Below are positions 28,909 through 37,228 of a stretch of DNA of 64,000 bases, piece by piece. The notes under the pieces are model-generated. The model did no database searches. It saw only the letters and a program-made list of their open reading frames with translations, and was not told where the DNA came from. The stretch covers positions 10,053 through 74,052 of the forward strand of contig PKYB01000042.1 in NCBI GenBank assembly GCA_003133565.1, written 5' to 3'. Source of the stretch: Solirubrobacterales bacterium. GTDB lineage: Bacteria > Actinomycetota > Thermoleophilia > Solirubrobacterales > Solirubrobacteraceae. How positions within the stretch are numbered: position 1 is the first letter of the stretch; each line of letters opens with the position of its first letter. The translations under genes and the position numbers were made by a program.

Positions 28909-28936
28909 TCGGCAGCCCGCCCGCGGGCTGCCGATC
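28907..28936. terminator. strong hairpin between convergent genes
   Basis: gatcggcagcccgc-cc-gcgggctgccgatc: 14-bp perfect arms around 2 nt, overlapping the upstream gene's stop codon. Confidence 0.8.
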
Positions 28937-28946
28937 GTTCTGAGGG

Positions 28947-30110
28947 TCAGCTGGCTTTGATCCTGTTGGTGTCGCGGAAGGGTCGGAATGCGTTGCGCAG
29001 CGTTTGCGCGAAGAGGGCGGGCTCGGCAACGGCGGGGAAGTGGCCGCCGCGGTCGTGTTCATCCCATGACTGGATCGTGAAGTAGCGCTCTGCGAGCTCG
29101 CGTGGCGGCTTTGGAAATGGGATGCGTTCGCCGCCGAAGATGCTGATCGCGGTCGGCACAGGCGAAGGGTCGCCTGCCGTCAGAGCGCTGCTCGGGTCGT
29201 GACGGTAGGTCCAGTAGGGCTGCAGCGAGGTGCCGATCGTGCCTGTTGCCCAGTAGAGCGTGAGGGTGCAGAGCAGAAGCTCCCTCTCGAACGTGGAAGC
29301 GCCGCTGCTCGTGGTGCTGCTCCAGGCCGAGGTCTTCTCTCCGATCCAGGCCGCCAACCCGGCTGGCGAGTCATGCAGCGCAGCCATGAGCGTTGACGGT
29401 TTGGTGGCGTGCATGTGGGCGTAGCCGCCCTCTTCGGCAGCCCAAGCCTCGACCTCAGCGAAGTGCCGCTCCTCTGCGCTGCTCCAGGGGCGCGATGGGG
29501 CAGGCAGCCCCGGAGTGGCGAGGTGGATCCCCAGGACCGCTTCGGGATGCGCGCGAGCCAGGCGCGCTGTGACGCCGGCGCCCAGATCGCTGCCATGAGC
29601 CACGTAACGCGAATGACCGAGGAGCTCCGTCACCAGCCGATGCCAGGGCTCGGCGATCACGCCGGCGCTGAGACCCTCCGTTGGTGGTGGCGAGGAAAAC
29701 GCGAAGCGCGGAAGTGATGGGGCAATAACCGTGAACGAGTCTGCCTCGTCGCCGCCCGACGCGGCGGGATCGCTGAGCAGATCGAGCACCGCGAGGTACT
29801 CGCAAAACGAGCCGGGCCAGCCGTGCGTCAGCAGCAGCGGCAGCGGATCCCCGCCCCGGCCAGGCACACGAACGAAGTGCACCTGCTGATCGCCGAGAGC
29901 GACCAGGCCGTGATCCAAACCACCTAGCCGGGCCTGAAACCGCGATGTGTCAAACGAACGCCAGTCAGCGACCAGTTCGGCGAGCCACTGACCGGGCACG
30001 CCACGACTCCACCCGCCGGAACCAGGCGCGACGCCTTGCCACCGTTCGAGCCGCTCCTGCAGATCGTCGAGCGCACCACGATCCAGAACCGGCTCGAAAT
30101 CCTCAATCAC
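28947..30110 (-). CDS. epoxide hydrolase (EHN-type N-terminus plus alpha/beta hydrolase)
   Basis: LLLTHGWPGSFCEYLAVLDLL, VIAPSLPRFAFSSPP, YVAHGSDLGAGVTARLARAHPEAVLGIHL, FPKPPRELAERYFTIQSWDEHDRGGHFPAVAEP. GTG start at 30110; the longer ORF to 30857 overlaps the TetR gene out of frame. Confidence 0.9.
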   Translation of the reverse strand: MIEDFEPVLDRGALDDLQERLERWQGVAPGSGGWSRGVPGQWLAELVADWRSFDTSRFQARLGGLDHGLVALGDQQVHFVRVPGRGGDPLPLLLTHGWPGSFCEYLAVLDLLSDPAASGGDEADSFTVIAPSLPRFAFSSPPPTEGLSAGVIAEPWHRLVTELLGHSRYVAHGSDLGAGVTARLARAHPEAVLGIHLATPGLPAPSRPWSSAEERHFAEVEAWAAEEGGYAHMHATKPSTLMAALHDSPAGLAAWIGEKTSAWSSTTSSGASTFERELLLCTLTLYWATGTIGTSLQPYWTYRHDPSSALTAGDPSPVPTAISIFGGERIPFPKPPRELAERYFTIQSWDEHDRGGHFPAVAEPALFAQTLRNAFRPFRDTNRIKAS

Positions 30111-30177
30111 GGCTGGACGCCCGCGTTCCGTGCTTTGAAGGATCGTCGCGCGCTTGCAGTGCCAGCTCGTGCTGCCA

Positions 30178-30837
30178 TCAACTCGGGTCTGCGACGCGCA
30201 TGGATTCGCCTTGGGGTGGGCCTGGGGTGCGGCGCGAGCCGAGCGGTGGCGGGGCGGTGGTAGCGAGGCCCGCAACGAAGATTCTGGCTTGCCGGCGAGC
30301 GAGTTGGTCCCAGTCGGGTGCATTGGGGAGTGGTTGGGCGAGCATTGCTCCGGTGATGATGATGTCGATGGCGCTGGCGTCTGCTCGGATTGTCCGATCG
30401 CGGCGTCCGCGGGCGAGGACTTGTTCGAGCAGGTCTCTGATCTCGGCTCGGACCGCGACGACGTTTTCGTCATCGATGACGGGGCCACCGTGGAGGGGCA
30501 GGATGAACTCGTTGCGGGCCCCGATCGTCTGTTCGAGGAATTGCGCGAGTGCTGCGGGGGCCGGCTCGTCACTTTGCGCGGCTGCGCGCGCATGTTGCAG
30601 GACGAGGTTGAAGGAGCGCAGCGTGAGGGCCGCCAAGAGGGCTCGGCGCGTCTGGTAGTGGCGATAGAGGGTTCCGATCCCGACGCCCGCCTCGTCGGCG
30701 ATCGTCGCCATCGGCGCCCTCTCGCCGTCGCGTCTGACTGCCGCAGTGGCGGCGACGAGGATGCGTTCGCGGTTGGCTGCGGCGTCACTGCGTAGCGGCC
30801 GCGCGAGGGGCCGGGTGTCTGTCGTTGCTTCAGCCAT
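30178..30837 (-). CDS. TetR-family transcriptional regulator
   Basis: RSDAAANRERILVAATAAVRRDGERAPMATIADEAGVGIGTLYRHYQTRRALLAAL: TetR HTH. Confidence 0.93.
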   Translation of the reverse strand: MAEATTDTRPLARPLRSDAAANRERILVAATAAVRRDGERAPMATIADEAGVGIGTLYRHYQTRRALLAALTLRSFNLVLQHARAAAQSDEPAPAALAQFLEQTIGARNEFILPLHGGPVIDDENVVAVRAEIRDLLEQVLARGRRDRTIRADASAIDIIITGAMLAQPLPNAPDWDQLARRQARIFVAGLATTAPPPLGSRRTPGPPQGESMRVADPS

Positions 30838-30850
30838 TTTGGAGGTGATC

Positions 30851-30923
30851 GTGTCACGTGGCGACACGCTGGTGATCGTGTTCGGTAGCCTCCAGGACAT
30901 AAGCGGATGATTTCTTCCGCTTA
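30851..30923. promoter_or_regulatory. candidate TetR operator region (two inverted repeats) in the divergent intergenic space
   Basis: taagcgga-tgatttct-tccgctta at 30900-30923 (8-bp perfect arms) and gtgtc-acgtggc-gacac at 30851-30867, between divergent TetR and cupin genes. Confidence 0.6.
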
Positions 30924-30944
30924 GTCTACGACAAAGGAGCGCCG

Positions 30945-31505
30945 ATGAACGACACCTTGCCCGCCGAGTCGACGCCGCCAGGACCGATCCCTGCCGATGA
31001 CCCCGGGCGTGGCCTGACGCGCGTGAGCCCTGACACCGATGAGTCGCTCCCTCACCTCGGCGTGGTCGGCGACACCTACACCATCCTTGTGTCCGGCGAG
31101 GACACCGCTGGGCGCTACACGCTGATCGACATGCACGTCCCGCCGGGCGGCGGGCCGCCGCCTCACCGCCATGACTTCGAGGAGATGTTCACGATCCTTG
31201 ATGGCGAGATCGAGCTCACGTTCCGCGGCGTCAGCGCGGTTGCAACGGCCGGCGTAACGATCAATGTGCCCGCCAACGCGCCGCATGTCTTCCGCAACGT
31301 CTCCAAACGCCCGGCGCGACTGCTTTGTCTGTGCTCGCCGGCGGGCCAGGAGGAGTTCTTCAAGGAGGTCGGCGTGCCGGTCGCGCACCGAACCGAGGCT
31401 CCGCCCGCGCTCGACGATGCCGCGACCGGCGCGTTCATCGCCAAGGCGATCGCACTCGCTCCCAAGTACCGGACCGAGCTGCTGCTCGGCGAGCCGAAGA
31501 CCTGA
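30945..31505 (+). CDS. cupin-domain protein
   Basis: DMHVPPGGGPPPHRHDFEEMFTILDGEIELTF...INVPANAPHVFRNVS: cupin motifs 1 and 2. Confidence 0.92.
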   Translation: MNDTLPAESTPPGPIPADDPGRGLTRVSPDTDESLPHLGVVGDTYTILVSGEDTAGRYTLIDMHVPPGGGPPPHRHDFEEMFTILDGEIELTFRGVSAVATAGVTINVPANAPHVFRNVSKRPARLLCLCSPAGQEEFFKEVGVPVAHRTEAPPALDDAATGAFIAKAIALAPKYRTELLLGEPKT

Positions 31506-31608
31506 TCCTCGAAACGATCGAGACAACGCAGCCAATCCTGCTTTGTCGGGCAAACGTCAGGCTGATCTCGAAATTTGCGACAGCCACCGTAGGAGCGGGC
31601 GCCGTTGC

Positions 31609-32397
31609 TCATGTGCTTCTGTCGATCGCCGTTCGGCTCGAGTCGCTGTGGGGTGTAGCGAGCCGGTGGTGAACCCAGACGTTGGGTTCGACGTACACGA
31701 CGTGGTCGTGCTCGATCGACACGTGCACCGGAGCGAGCGCCTCGGGAATGTCGCTGAGGCCCGTGCTGCTCAGCGGCATCCCAGTCCATTCCCGCCATTG
31801 CGCGAGTGTCCCCGGAATGACCATTGACAGCGGGCACACGCTGACGATTCGGGCACCCAAGCGAACATGGACACGCAGCCAGGAATCGGCGGGCAACCCA
31901 TCGCCGCGGACCCGAGCTACATATTCAGACATCGGCGTCCGCGGCTCCACGCTCTTTTCCGTGGGGCGAACGGGCCCGAAAAGATCTGTGAACCCGAGCC
32001 GCTGAACGTTGCGTCGCGCTGCGTCGAGCAATACGGAGCTGAGCCCGCCCCGCCGATGATCAGGAACGACGCGTGCCTCGATCAGCGAGACCGCCGTGGC
32101 CTGCTGATCGCGTTCATGGTCCCTGAAAGCCTGTTCGAGAATTCCGTCCCATCCCCTGACGGGCAGCTCGTCATCGCTTCCGCCCCAGGCGAACGGCACG
32201 CTGTGGACCTTGCCGACGATCGCATCCTGATCGTCGAGGGCGAGCAACTGATGCTCCGGAAACGTGTCGGCAAGCCGGCCATAGAACAGGGCGGCGATCG
32301 GATCTTGCTGCATGAACGTAGGCCACGTGTCTGGCATCGCCCACATCGGCTCGACCAAATCCGGCCGCTCCTCGAGCGTCACAACCGAGGCGATCAC
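31609..32397 (-). CDS. GNAT-family N-acetyltransferase-like protein
   Basis: LIEARVVPDHRRGGLSSVLLDAARRNVQRLGF resembles the GNAT motif A region. Confidence 0.65.
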   Translation of the reverse strand: MIASVVTLEERPDLVEPMWAMPDTWPTFMQQDPIAALFYGRLADTFPEHQLLALDDQDAIVGKVHSVPFAWGGSDDELPVRGWDGILEQAFRDHERDQQATAVSLIEARVVPDHRRGGLSSVLLDAARRNVQRLGFTDLFGPVRPTEKSVEPRTPMSEYVARVRGDGLPADSWLRVHVRLGARIVSVCPLSMVIPGTLAQWREWTGMPLSSTGLSDIPEALAPVHVSIEHDHVVYVEPNVWVHHRLATPHSDSSRTAIDRST

Positions 32398-32513
32398 AAT
32401 CGGAACCTATCCGGCCGAGAGCGAAGCCATCGCATTGGACGAGGACGACACGCGTCGTTCTCGCGCCAAGCGACACTCCTGAGTGTCGCGCGGCGCCGGC
32501 GCCTACGTGACAT

Positions 32514-32547
32514 AGCGGAGGGGGAGAGATTCGAACTCTCGGTACGC
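32514..32547 (-). repeat. direct repeat, right copy (3' end of tRNA-Ser CGA plus 3 flanking nt)
   Basis: agcggagggggagagattcgaactctcggtacgc; see left copy 27949-27982. Confidence 0.85.
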
Positions 32548-32605
32548 CAATAAGACGTACAACGGTTTTCGAGACCGCCGCATTCAACCGCTCTGCCACC
32601 CCTCC
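32517..32605 (-). tRNA. tRNA-Ser (anticodon CGA)
   Basis: Reverse complement GGAGGGGTGGCAGAGCGGTTGAATGCGGCGGTCTCGAAAACCGTTGTACGTCTTATTGGCGTACCGAGAGTTCGAATCTCTCCCCCTCC; anticodon loop CTCGAAA, long variable arm. Confidence 0.95.
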
Positions 32606-32697
32606 GGATGACGCGCTGGAGGCTAGACGATCATTGCATTGAGCCCAGCCTCGATCAGCGACGTGTGCTCGCCCGCCGCCGATCCGCCCGCGGTTGG

Positions 32698-34464
32698 CTA
32701 GACAGCGGGCACGGTGAAAACGCGTGCTCCGCTCGTCGTCGTACCGGGGCCGAGCAACGCACCGAAAAACGCGCTGTAGCGACGGCTTGCTCTGGGCGAG
32801 CCGACGTTGGTAACGATCACCGCGTCGATCGCAAGCGCCCGCAGAGCGTGTTGATAATGAACTCTGCAGCGCGTTGTGAGCGCGGTGCCGCGGGCCAGCT
32901 GCGCAAGACACAGGGTGTCCGTCGGCGTCCGTCCGGACTTGGTGCTCGCCTGGTCGGCGAGGGTCGCAAGCGCGTAGAGCAGCGGTCCATGCCGCATCCC
33001 GTACGACGGACCTTGGGCGGTCGGGACGAAGACGGCACCGTAGGGGATCTTGTAGGCAAAGTCCGCCTCCGCCTGCGCGTACATCGCGAACTGGCCGTCG
33101 GCTGCCGGCGTGATCAGCACCGTCTTTGCGCTGGGCAGGATCGCGCGAAACGACGCCGCGCGACTGACTACGGCGGGCGCCCGCAAGACCTCAGAGGGTG
33201 TGCGGCTCGGCAGGATCGAGACCAGAGCGATCGCGCACACGCCAAAGCTGAGGATTGGTGAGCCGAGCAGTGGCCGTGAGCGCAGGTCGTCGATCAGCAG
33301 CACCAGCAGCGCCGCGACCGCGAGCCAGAGGTAGAGGTTGAAGCGGTCCGGTACGACGTTTTCCAACAGCGGCAGATGATTGGGGAGGATCCAAGGCAGA
33401 AACACCCCGGTGTCGTGGCCGCCGATGCGCAGATGGGGGCCCAGGCTCAAGATCGCCGCGCAGATCCCCAGCAGGGCGGCCGGCAGCGCGCGGCGGCCAA
33501 GGCGCCAGCAGGCAAAAAGCAGCAGAGCGATGAGGACGATGCCGAGATAGCCGCCGTCCTCGCCGTTGTAGCCGGAAAAGCCTGCGGTCAGGTGGCGCGA
33601 GCCAGCGCTGCTCAGCAACTGATTCGCGCTCGGAACGAAGAAGCTCTCGAGATCGTTGACGTAGCGACCCGACGTGACGATCACGCCGCTGACATGTTGG
33701 GACCCGAAGAATTGGTAGATGAGCGCCGGCCCGGCCAGGATCGCGAAAGCCAGCGCGGTGGCGCTGAGGGCGCGGACGTAGCGCAACACGATCGCGCGCG
33801 AGGGCCGCACGCTCCATGCAGCAAACGCCAGGGCCAGCAGCGCCATGATTGCGCTGGTCGCCAGGACCTCCTCGTCGATGAAGACCTGGGCGGCGGCGCA
33901 CAGTCCGAGCAGAAGCCCGGTGCCAACGACGTTCCGGGTGCGTCTGACGTCGTCGAGCAGCATCGCGGCGAGGGGTGGGAACACGACGATCAACAGGCAG
34001 ACGTGGGCCGCGGCTTGGCCGGTCATGAAGCCGCCGAAGCCGTAAAGCAGGCCGCCCACCCAGGCGCTCGATCGGTGTGTGGTCAACCGCCGCAGCGCCA
34101 CGTAGGCAACCCAGGCTGACACGGCGATGGCGAAGGTCGCGAGGACGTTGTAGCTGGCGGCCACTCCGAAGCCCGCGGTGATCGGCCAGAACAGCAACGA
34201 CGGCAGCGAGGTCGCGGTGCTGTTGAGCAGATTTGCGCCCTGGGGGGCCATCAGCGCCGTCGAGAAGAGCGGCGAGTGGCCGTGCTCGAGCGCGTGCGGG
34301 AGCCAGGCGAGGAACCACACCGATCCGAGCGGGTCGCCGCCGATGCCCACCAGGCGATGCGCCAGGTCGCTGCCGAGCCAGGTGCGGCTCAGCAGCACGA
34401 ATGACAGCGTCAGGTATCCGGCGAACGCGATGGTTCCCGCGCGTGCTCGACTGAGAGCCGTCAA
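32698..34464 (-). CDS. multi-pass membrane protein (GT-C/mannosyltransferase-like)
   Basis: About 589 codons from TTG at 34464, which overlaps the tadA stop (TTGA); many TM segments. Chosen within the longer ORF to 34707. Confidence 0.7.
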   Translation of the reverse strand: MTALSRARAGTIAFAGYLTLSFVLLSRTWLGSDLAHRLVGIGGDPLGSVWFLAWLPHALEHGHSPLFSTALMAPQGANLLNSTATSLPSLLFWPITAGFGVAASYNVLATFAIAVSAWVAYVALRRLTTHRSSAWVGGLLYGFGGFMTGQAAAHVCLLIVVFPPLAAMLLDDVRRTRNVVGTGLLLGLCAAAQVFIDEEVLATSAIMALLALAFAAWSVRPSRAIVLRYVRALSATALAFAILAGPALIYQFFGSQHVSGVIVTSGRYVNDLESFFVPSANQLLSSAGSRHLTAGFSGYNGEDGGYLGIVLIALLLFACWRLGRRALPAALLGICAAILSLGPHLRIGGHDTGVFLPWILPNHLPLLENVVPDRFNLYLWLAVAALLVLLIDDLRSRPLLGSPILSFGVCAIALVSILPSRTPSEVLRAPAVVSRAASFRAILPSAKTVLITPAADGQFAMYAQAEADFAYKIPYGAVFVPTAQGPSYGMRHGPLLYALATLADQASTKSGRTPTDTLCLAQLARGTALTTRCRVHYQHALRALAIDAVIVTNVGSPRASRRYSAFFGALLGPGTTTSGARVFTVPAV

Positions 34465-34925
34465 CGCCGCGTCGCGAAGAACGTGCGAAGAAGCTCCGAT
34501 GACGCCCCCGCAAGCAGACCACTCGACACCTCGGGGCGGTGGTTCAGTTGCGGCTGCGCAAGGATGTCGAGCACGCTGCCCGCGGCACCCGCCTTCGGGT
34601 CGCTCGCGGCGAAGACGACGCGGGGGACTCGCGCGAGGACGATTGCCCCGGCACACATCGCGCACGGCTCGAGCGTCACATAGAGCACGCACTCCAGCGC
34701 GCGCCAATCGCCGAGTGCTCGCGTACCCTCGCGCAACGCGAGCATCTCGGCGTGCGCGGTCGGGTCCGCGCGGAGCTCGCGCTCGTTGTGGGTGGCGCTC
34801 AGCACCTCGCCGTCGCGCACCAGAACTGCGCCGACGGGGACGTCATCGTGCTCGAGCGCTCGCTGAGCTTCGCGGATCGCCAGCGCCATGAAGTGCTCGT
34901 CAAGCGGGAAGAAGCGTTGGTGCAC
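34461..34925 (-). CDS. tadA: tRNA-specific adenosine deaminase
   Basis: MALAIREAQRALEHDDVPVGAVLVRDGEVL, DPTAHAEMLALREG, LYVTLEPCAMCAGAIVLARV: HAE and PCxxC zinc motifs. Confidence 0.95.
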   Translation of the reverse strand: MHQRFFPLDEHFMALAIREAQRALEHDDVPVGAVLVRDGEVLSATHNERELRADPTAHAEMLALREGTRALGDWRALECVLYVTLEPCAMCAGAIVLARVPRVVFAASDPKAGAAGSVLDILAQPQLNHRPEVSSGLLAGASSELLRTFFATRR

Positions 34926-35026
34926 GAGCGCAGCTAATCACTCCTGCGGGCGCAACGAACGAGGGGGCCTGACCGTTACCCTTACGTGCTAACCGCTTCT
35001 GCCGCGAAATCTCGGCTGAGCCTTCG

Positions 35027-36577
35027 ATGACAGCCGACGCCCGCACCCCTTACTGGCCCCGCCTACGCTGGTGTGCGGGGCTGGTGGCCGGGGTTTTGCT
35101 GGTCGCTTTCACACCCGCCGCTCAAGCCGCGACCGCCCCATACGTGCCCGGCGTGGTCGTTGTCGGCTTCGCCCCCGCCACTCCCGCCGGCGCCCGCGAC
35201 GCGACGCTCGCCCGCGCCGGAATGATCCGCGCCGGCGCCCCCGAGGCCGACGTTCGCGAGGTCAGGCTGCGGTCGGGCGTCAGCGTCGCACGCGCGATCG
35301 CGCGGCTGCACGGGCGCCGCGGCGTGCTTTGGGCGGTGCCCGACTACATCGCGCACATGGCGGGAGCGTCGGCGCCTGCGAGCGCCGCCGATTTGCTCGC
35401 TTTCAAGCCCCGGCCACCGTTCAGTCAGGTCAACCTCCCCGCGCCGTTCATTCCCAACGATCCGGGAACCGCTGGCGTCGCCGAGGGCTGGGAGCAGCTG
35501 CAGTGGAACTTCGTCGGTCCGTACGGCGTCAACGCTCCGCAGGCCTGGGGGAATCTGATTGCTGACGGGCGCCCCGGCGGCTCCGGAGTCGTCATAGCCG
35601 TGCTCGATACCGGCGTCGCCTACGCCGACCACGGGCGCTACATCCGCTCACCCGATTTCGGTCCCCATGAGTTCGTCGCCGGCTACGACTTCGTCTCGCA
35701 CTCCCCCTACGCCGAGGATCACAACGGCCACGGCACGCAGGTGGCGGGGACGATCGCCGAGGAGACCGACAATGCCGTCGGCGTGACCGGGCTCGCCTAC
35801 GGCGCGCGTCTGATGTCGGTTCGTGTGCTCAACTCGCAAGGCACGGGCAGCGCGACGACGATCGCCGAGGGGATCATCTTCGCCGTCAAGCACCACGCTC
35901 AGATCATCAACATGAGCCTCGAGTTCACTGCGGGAACGATCACCGAGCACGACATCCCGCAGCTGATCGCGGCGATCGACTACGCGCACTCGAAGAACGT
36001 GCTGATCGTCGCGGCTAGCGGCAATGACCAGTTCGGACAGATCTCCTACCCGGCGAAAGCGCGCTACGTAATCGCGGTCGGGGCGACTACGGCCGATGGC
36101 TGTCTGGCCTGGTACTCCAACTACGGCCACGGCCTCGGGCTGGTCGCGCCGGGCGGCGGCGACGACGCGTCCGTCCCGGGCGATCCCGACTGTTCACCCG
36201 ACGCGTCGGGACCGGATATCTACCAGGAGACCTTTGCCAACTCGGACGACGCGAACCCGCACGTGTTTGGGCTGCCGGACGGCTACTTCGGCACCTCGAT
36301 GGCAGCGCCGCACGTCAGCGCGACCGCGGCGCTCGTGATCGCCAGCGGCGTGCTTGGACCCCACCCGACGGTTGCGCAGATCGCCTCCCGGCTCGAGTCG
36401 ACGGCAACGCCGCTCGATAACGGAGACGGGACCGAGTACTTCGGCGCTGGGCTCCTCAACGCCGAGGCCGCGACCGCGCCGATCGGATCGACGGGAACGA
36501 CAGGCGCCAGCGGACCGAGCGGGTCCAGCGGATCGAGCGGTTCGAGCGGGTCGAGCGGGTCGAGCGGCTCGACCTAG
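35027..36577 (+). CDS. secreted S8-family subtilisin-like serine protease with Gly/Ser-rich tail
   Basis: VIAVLDTGVAY (Asp), NGHGTQVAGTIA (His), GTSMAAPHVSATAALV (Ser); C-terminal GASGPSGSSGSSGSSGSSGSSGST. Confidence 0.95.
   Translation: MTADARTPYWPRLRWCAGLVAGVLLVAFTPAAQAATAPYVPGVVVVGFAPATPAGARDATLARAGMIRAGAPEADVREVRLRSGVSVARAIARLHGRRGVLWAVPDYIAHMAGASAPASAADLLAFKPRPPFSQVNLPAPFIPNDPGTAGVAEGWEQLQWNFVGPYGVNAPQAWGNLIADGRPGGSGVVIAVLDTGVAYADHGRYIRSPDFGPHEFVAGYDFVSHSPYAEDHNGHGTQVAGTIAEETDNAVGVTGLAYGARLMSVRVLNSQGTGSATTIAEGIIFAVKHHAQIINMSLEFTAGTITEHDIPQLIAAIDYAHSKNVLIVAASGNDQFGQISYPAKARYVIAVGATTADGCLAWYSNYGHGLGLVAPGGGDDASVPGDPDCSPDASGPDIYQETFANSDDANPHVFGLPDGYFGTSMAAPHVSATAALVIASGVLGPHPTVAQIASRLESTATPLDNGDGTEYFGAGLLNAEAATAPIGSTGTTGASGPSGSSGSSGSSGSSGSSGST
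36497..36573 (+). repeat. tandem 9-bp repeat (gagcgggtc-like) coding (GSS)n tail
   Basis: Repeated ggatcgagcgg/ttcgagcgg/gtcgagcgg units at the subtilase 3' end. Confidence 0.85.
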
Positions 36578-37053
36578 TTGGCTGGCGCGAGGACTCGTTC
36601 CTCGGCAGTCCTGATGATCAGCACTGCGCACGGCGCGTGGTGGGAGATCTTGTTCGGGACTGAGCCGAGCAGGAAGCGCTTGGCGCCGGTTGTGCCGCGG
36701 TTGCCGACGATGATCAAATCCGCGCCAAGTTCCTCGGCGACATCGAGGATCGCGTCGGCGGCGTGGCCGCGGCGCGCGTAAACGTCGACCTCGACGCCGG
36801 CTCTGGTGAATTCCTCGGCGGCCTCGGCGAGCGTCGCATCGACGGTTTCGCGCGGTGGGCCGAGCGCCCACTCGACGGACGCCGGGCGGTCCTCCTCCGC
36901 CTCCGCGACACGCAGCGCAACGCTTGGCGCCGGCTCGTAGGCGCAGACGAGATGGACGTGGGCCCCCAGCGTCTTGGCCAGCTGCGCAGCTTGGCGGACC
37001 GCCTCGTTCGCGGTCTGCGATCCGTCCGTGCCGACCACGATCGCGTTAAACAT
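36574..37053 (-). CDS. universal stress protein (UspA family)
   Basis: NAIVVGTDGSQTANEAVRQAAQLAKTLGAHVHLV...ADLIIVGNRGTTGAKRFLLGSVPNKISHHAPCAVLIIR. Confidence 0.95.
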   Translation of the reverse strand: MFNAIVVGTDGSQTANEAVRQAAQLAKTLGAHVHLVCAYEPAPSVALRVAEAEEDRPASVEWALGPPRETVDATLAEAAEEFTRAGVEVDVYARRGHAADAILDVAEELGADLIIVGNRGTTGAKRFLLGSVPNKISHHAPCAVLIIRTAEERVLAPAN

Positions 37054-37080
37054 CGCCGCTGGCGATGATAGCCGCCGTTC

Positions 37081-37167
37081 TCAGCTCAGCTTGACGACCG
37101 CGATCACCATGCCCGCGAGCACGAATACCACGATCGCTCCTTGGATCCACAACCACGTCGGCGACAT
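37081..37167 (-). CDS. possible 28-aa single-TM microprotein
   Basis: Reverse-strand ORF MSPTWLWIQGAIVVFVLAGMVIAVVKLS; below the ORF-track length cutoff. Confidence 0.35.
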   Translation of the reverse strand: MSPTWLWIQGAIVVFVLAGMVIAVVKLS

Positions 37168-37228
37168 CCGAAGCCAAGCCTAGTGGTCGCCAACCGGCGA
37201 CGGCGAGGCAGCGCGCTTAGGGCGCCGG

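Noticed and set aside
30111-30857. N-terminal extension of the epoxide hydrolase ORF (636-aa version)
   Set aside because: The extension is the out-of-frame reading of the TetR gene; GTG at 30110 gives a normal epoxide hydrolase length.
27983-32513. Integrase, transposase or phage genes sought inside the tRNA-flanked island
   Set aside because: None found among the five gene products; the island call rests only on the direct repeats and cargo.
33191-34522. 443-aa ORF overlapping the membrane protein at 32698-34464
   Set aside because: Alternate frame of a TM-rich coding sequence; Arg/Pro-rich with no motif.
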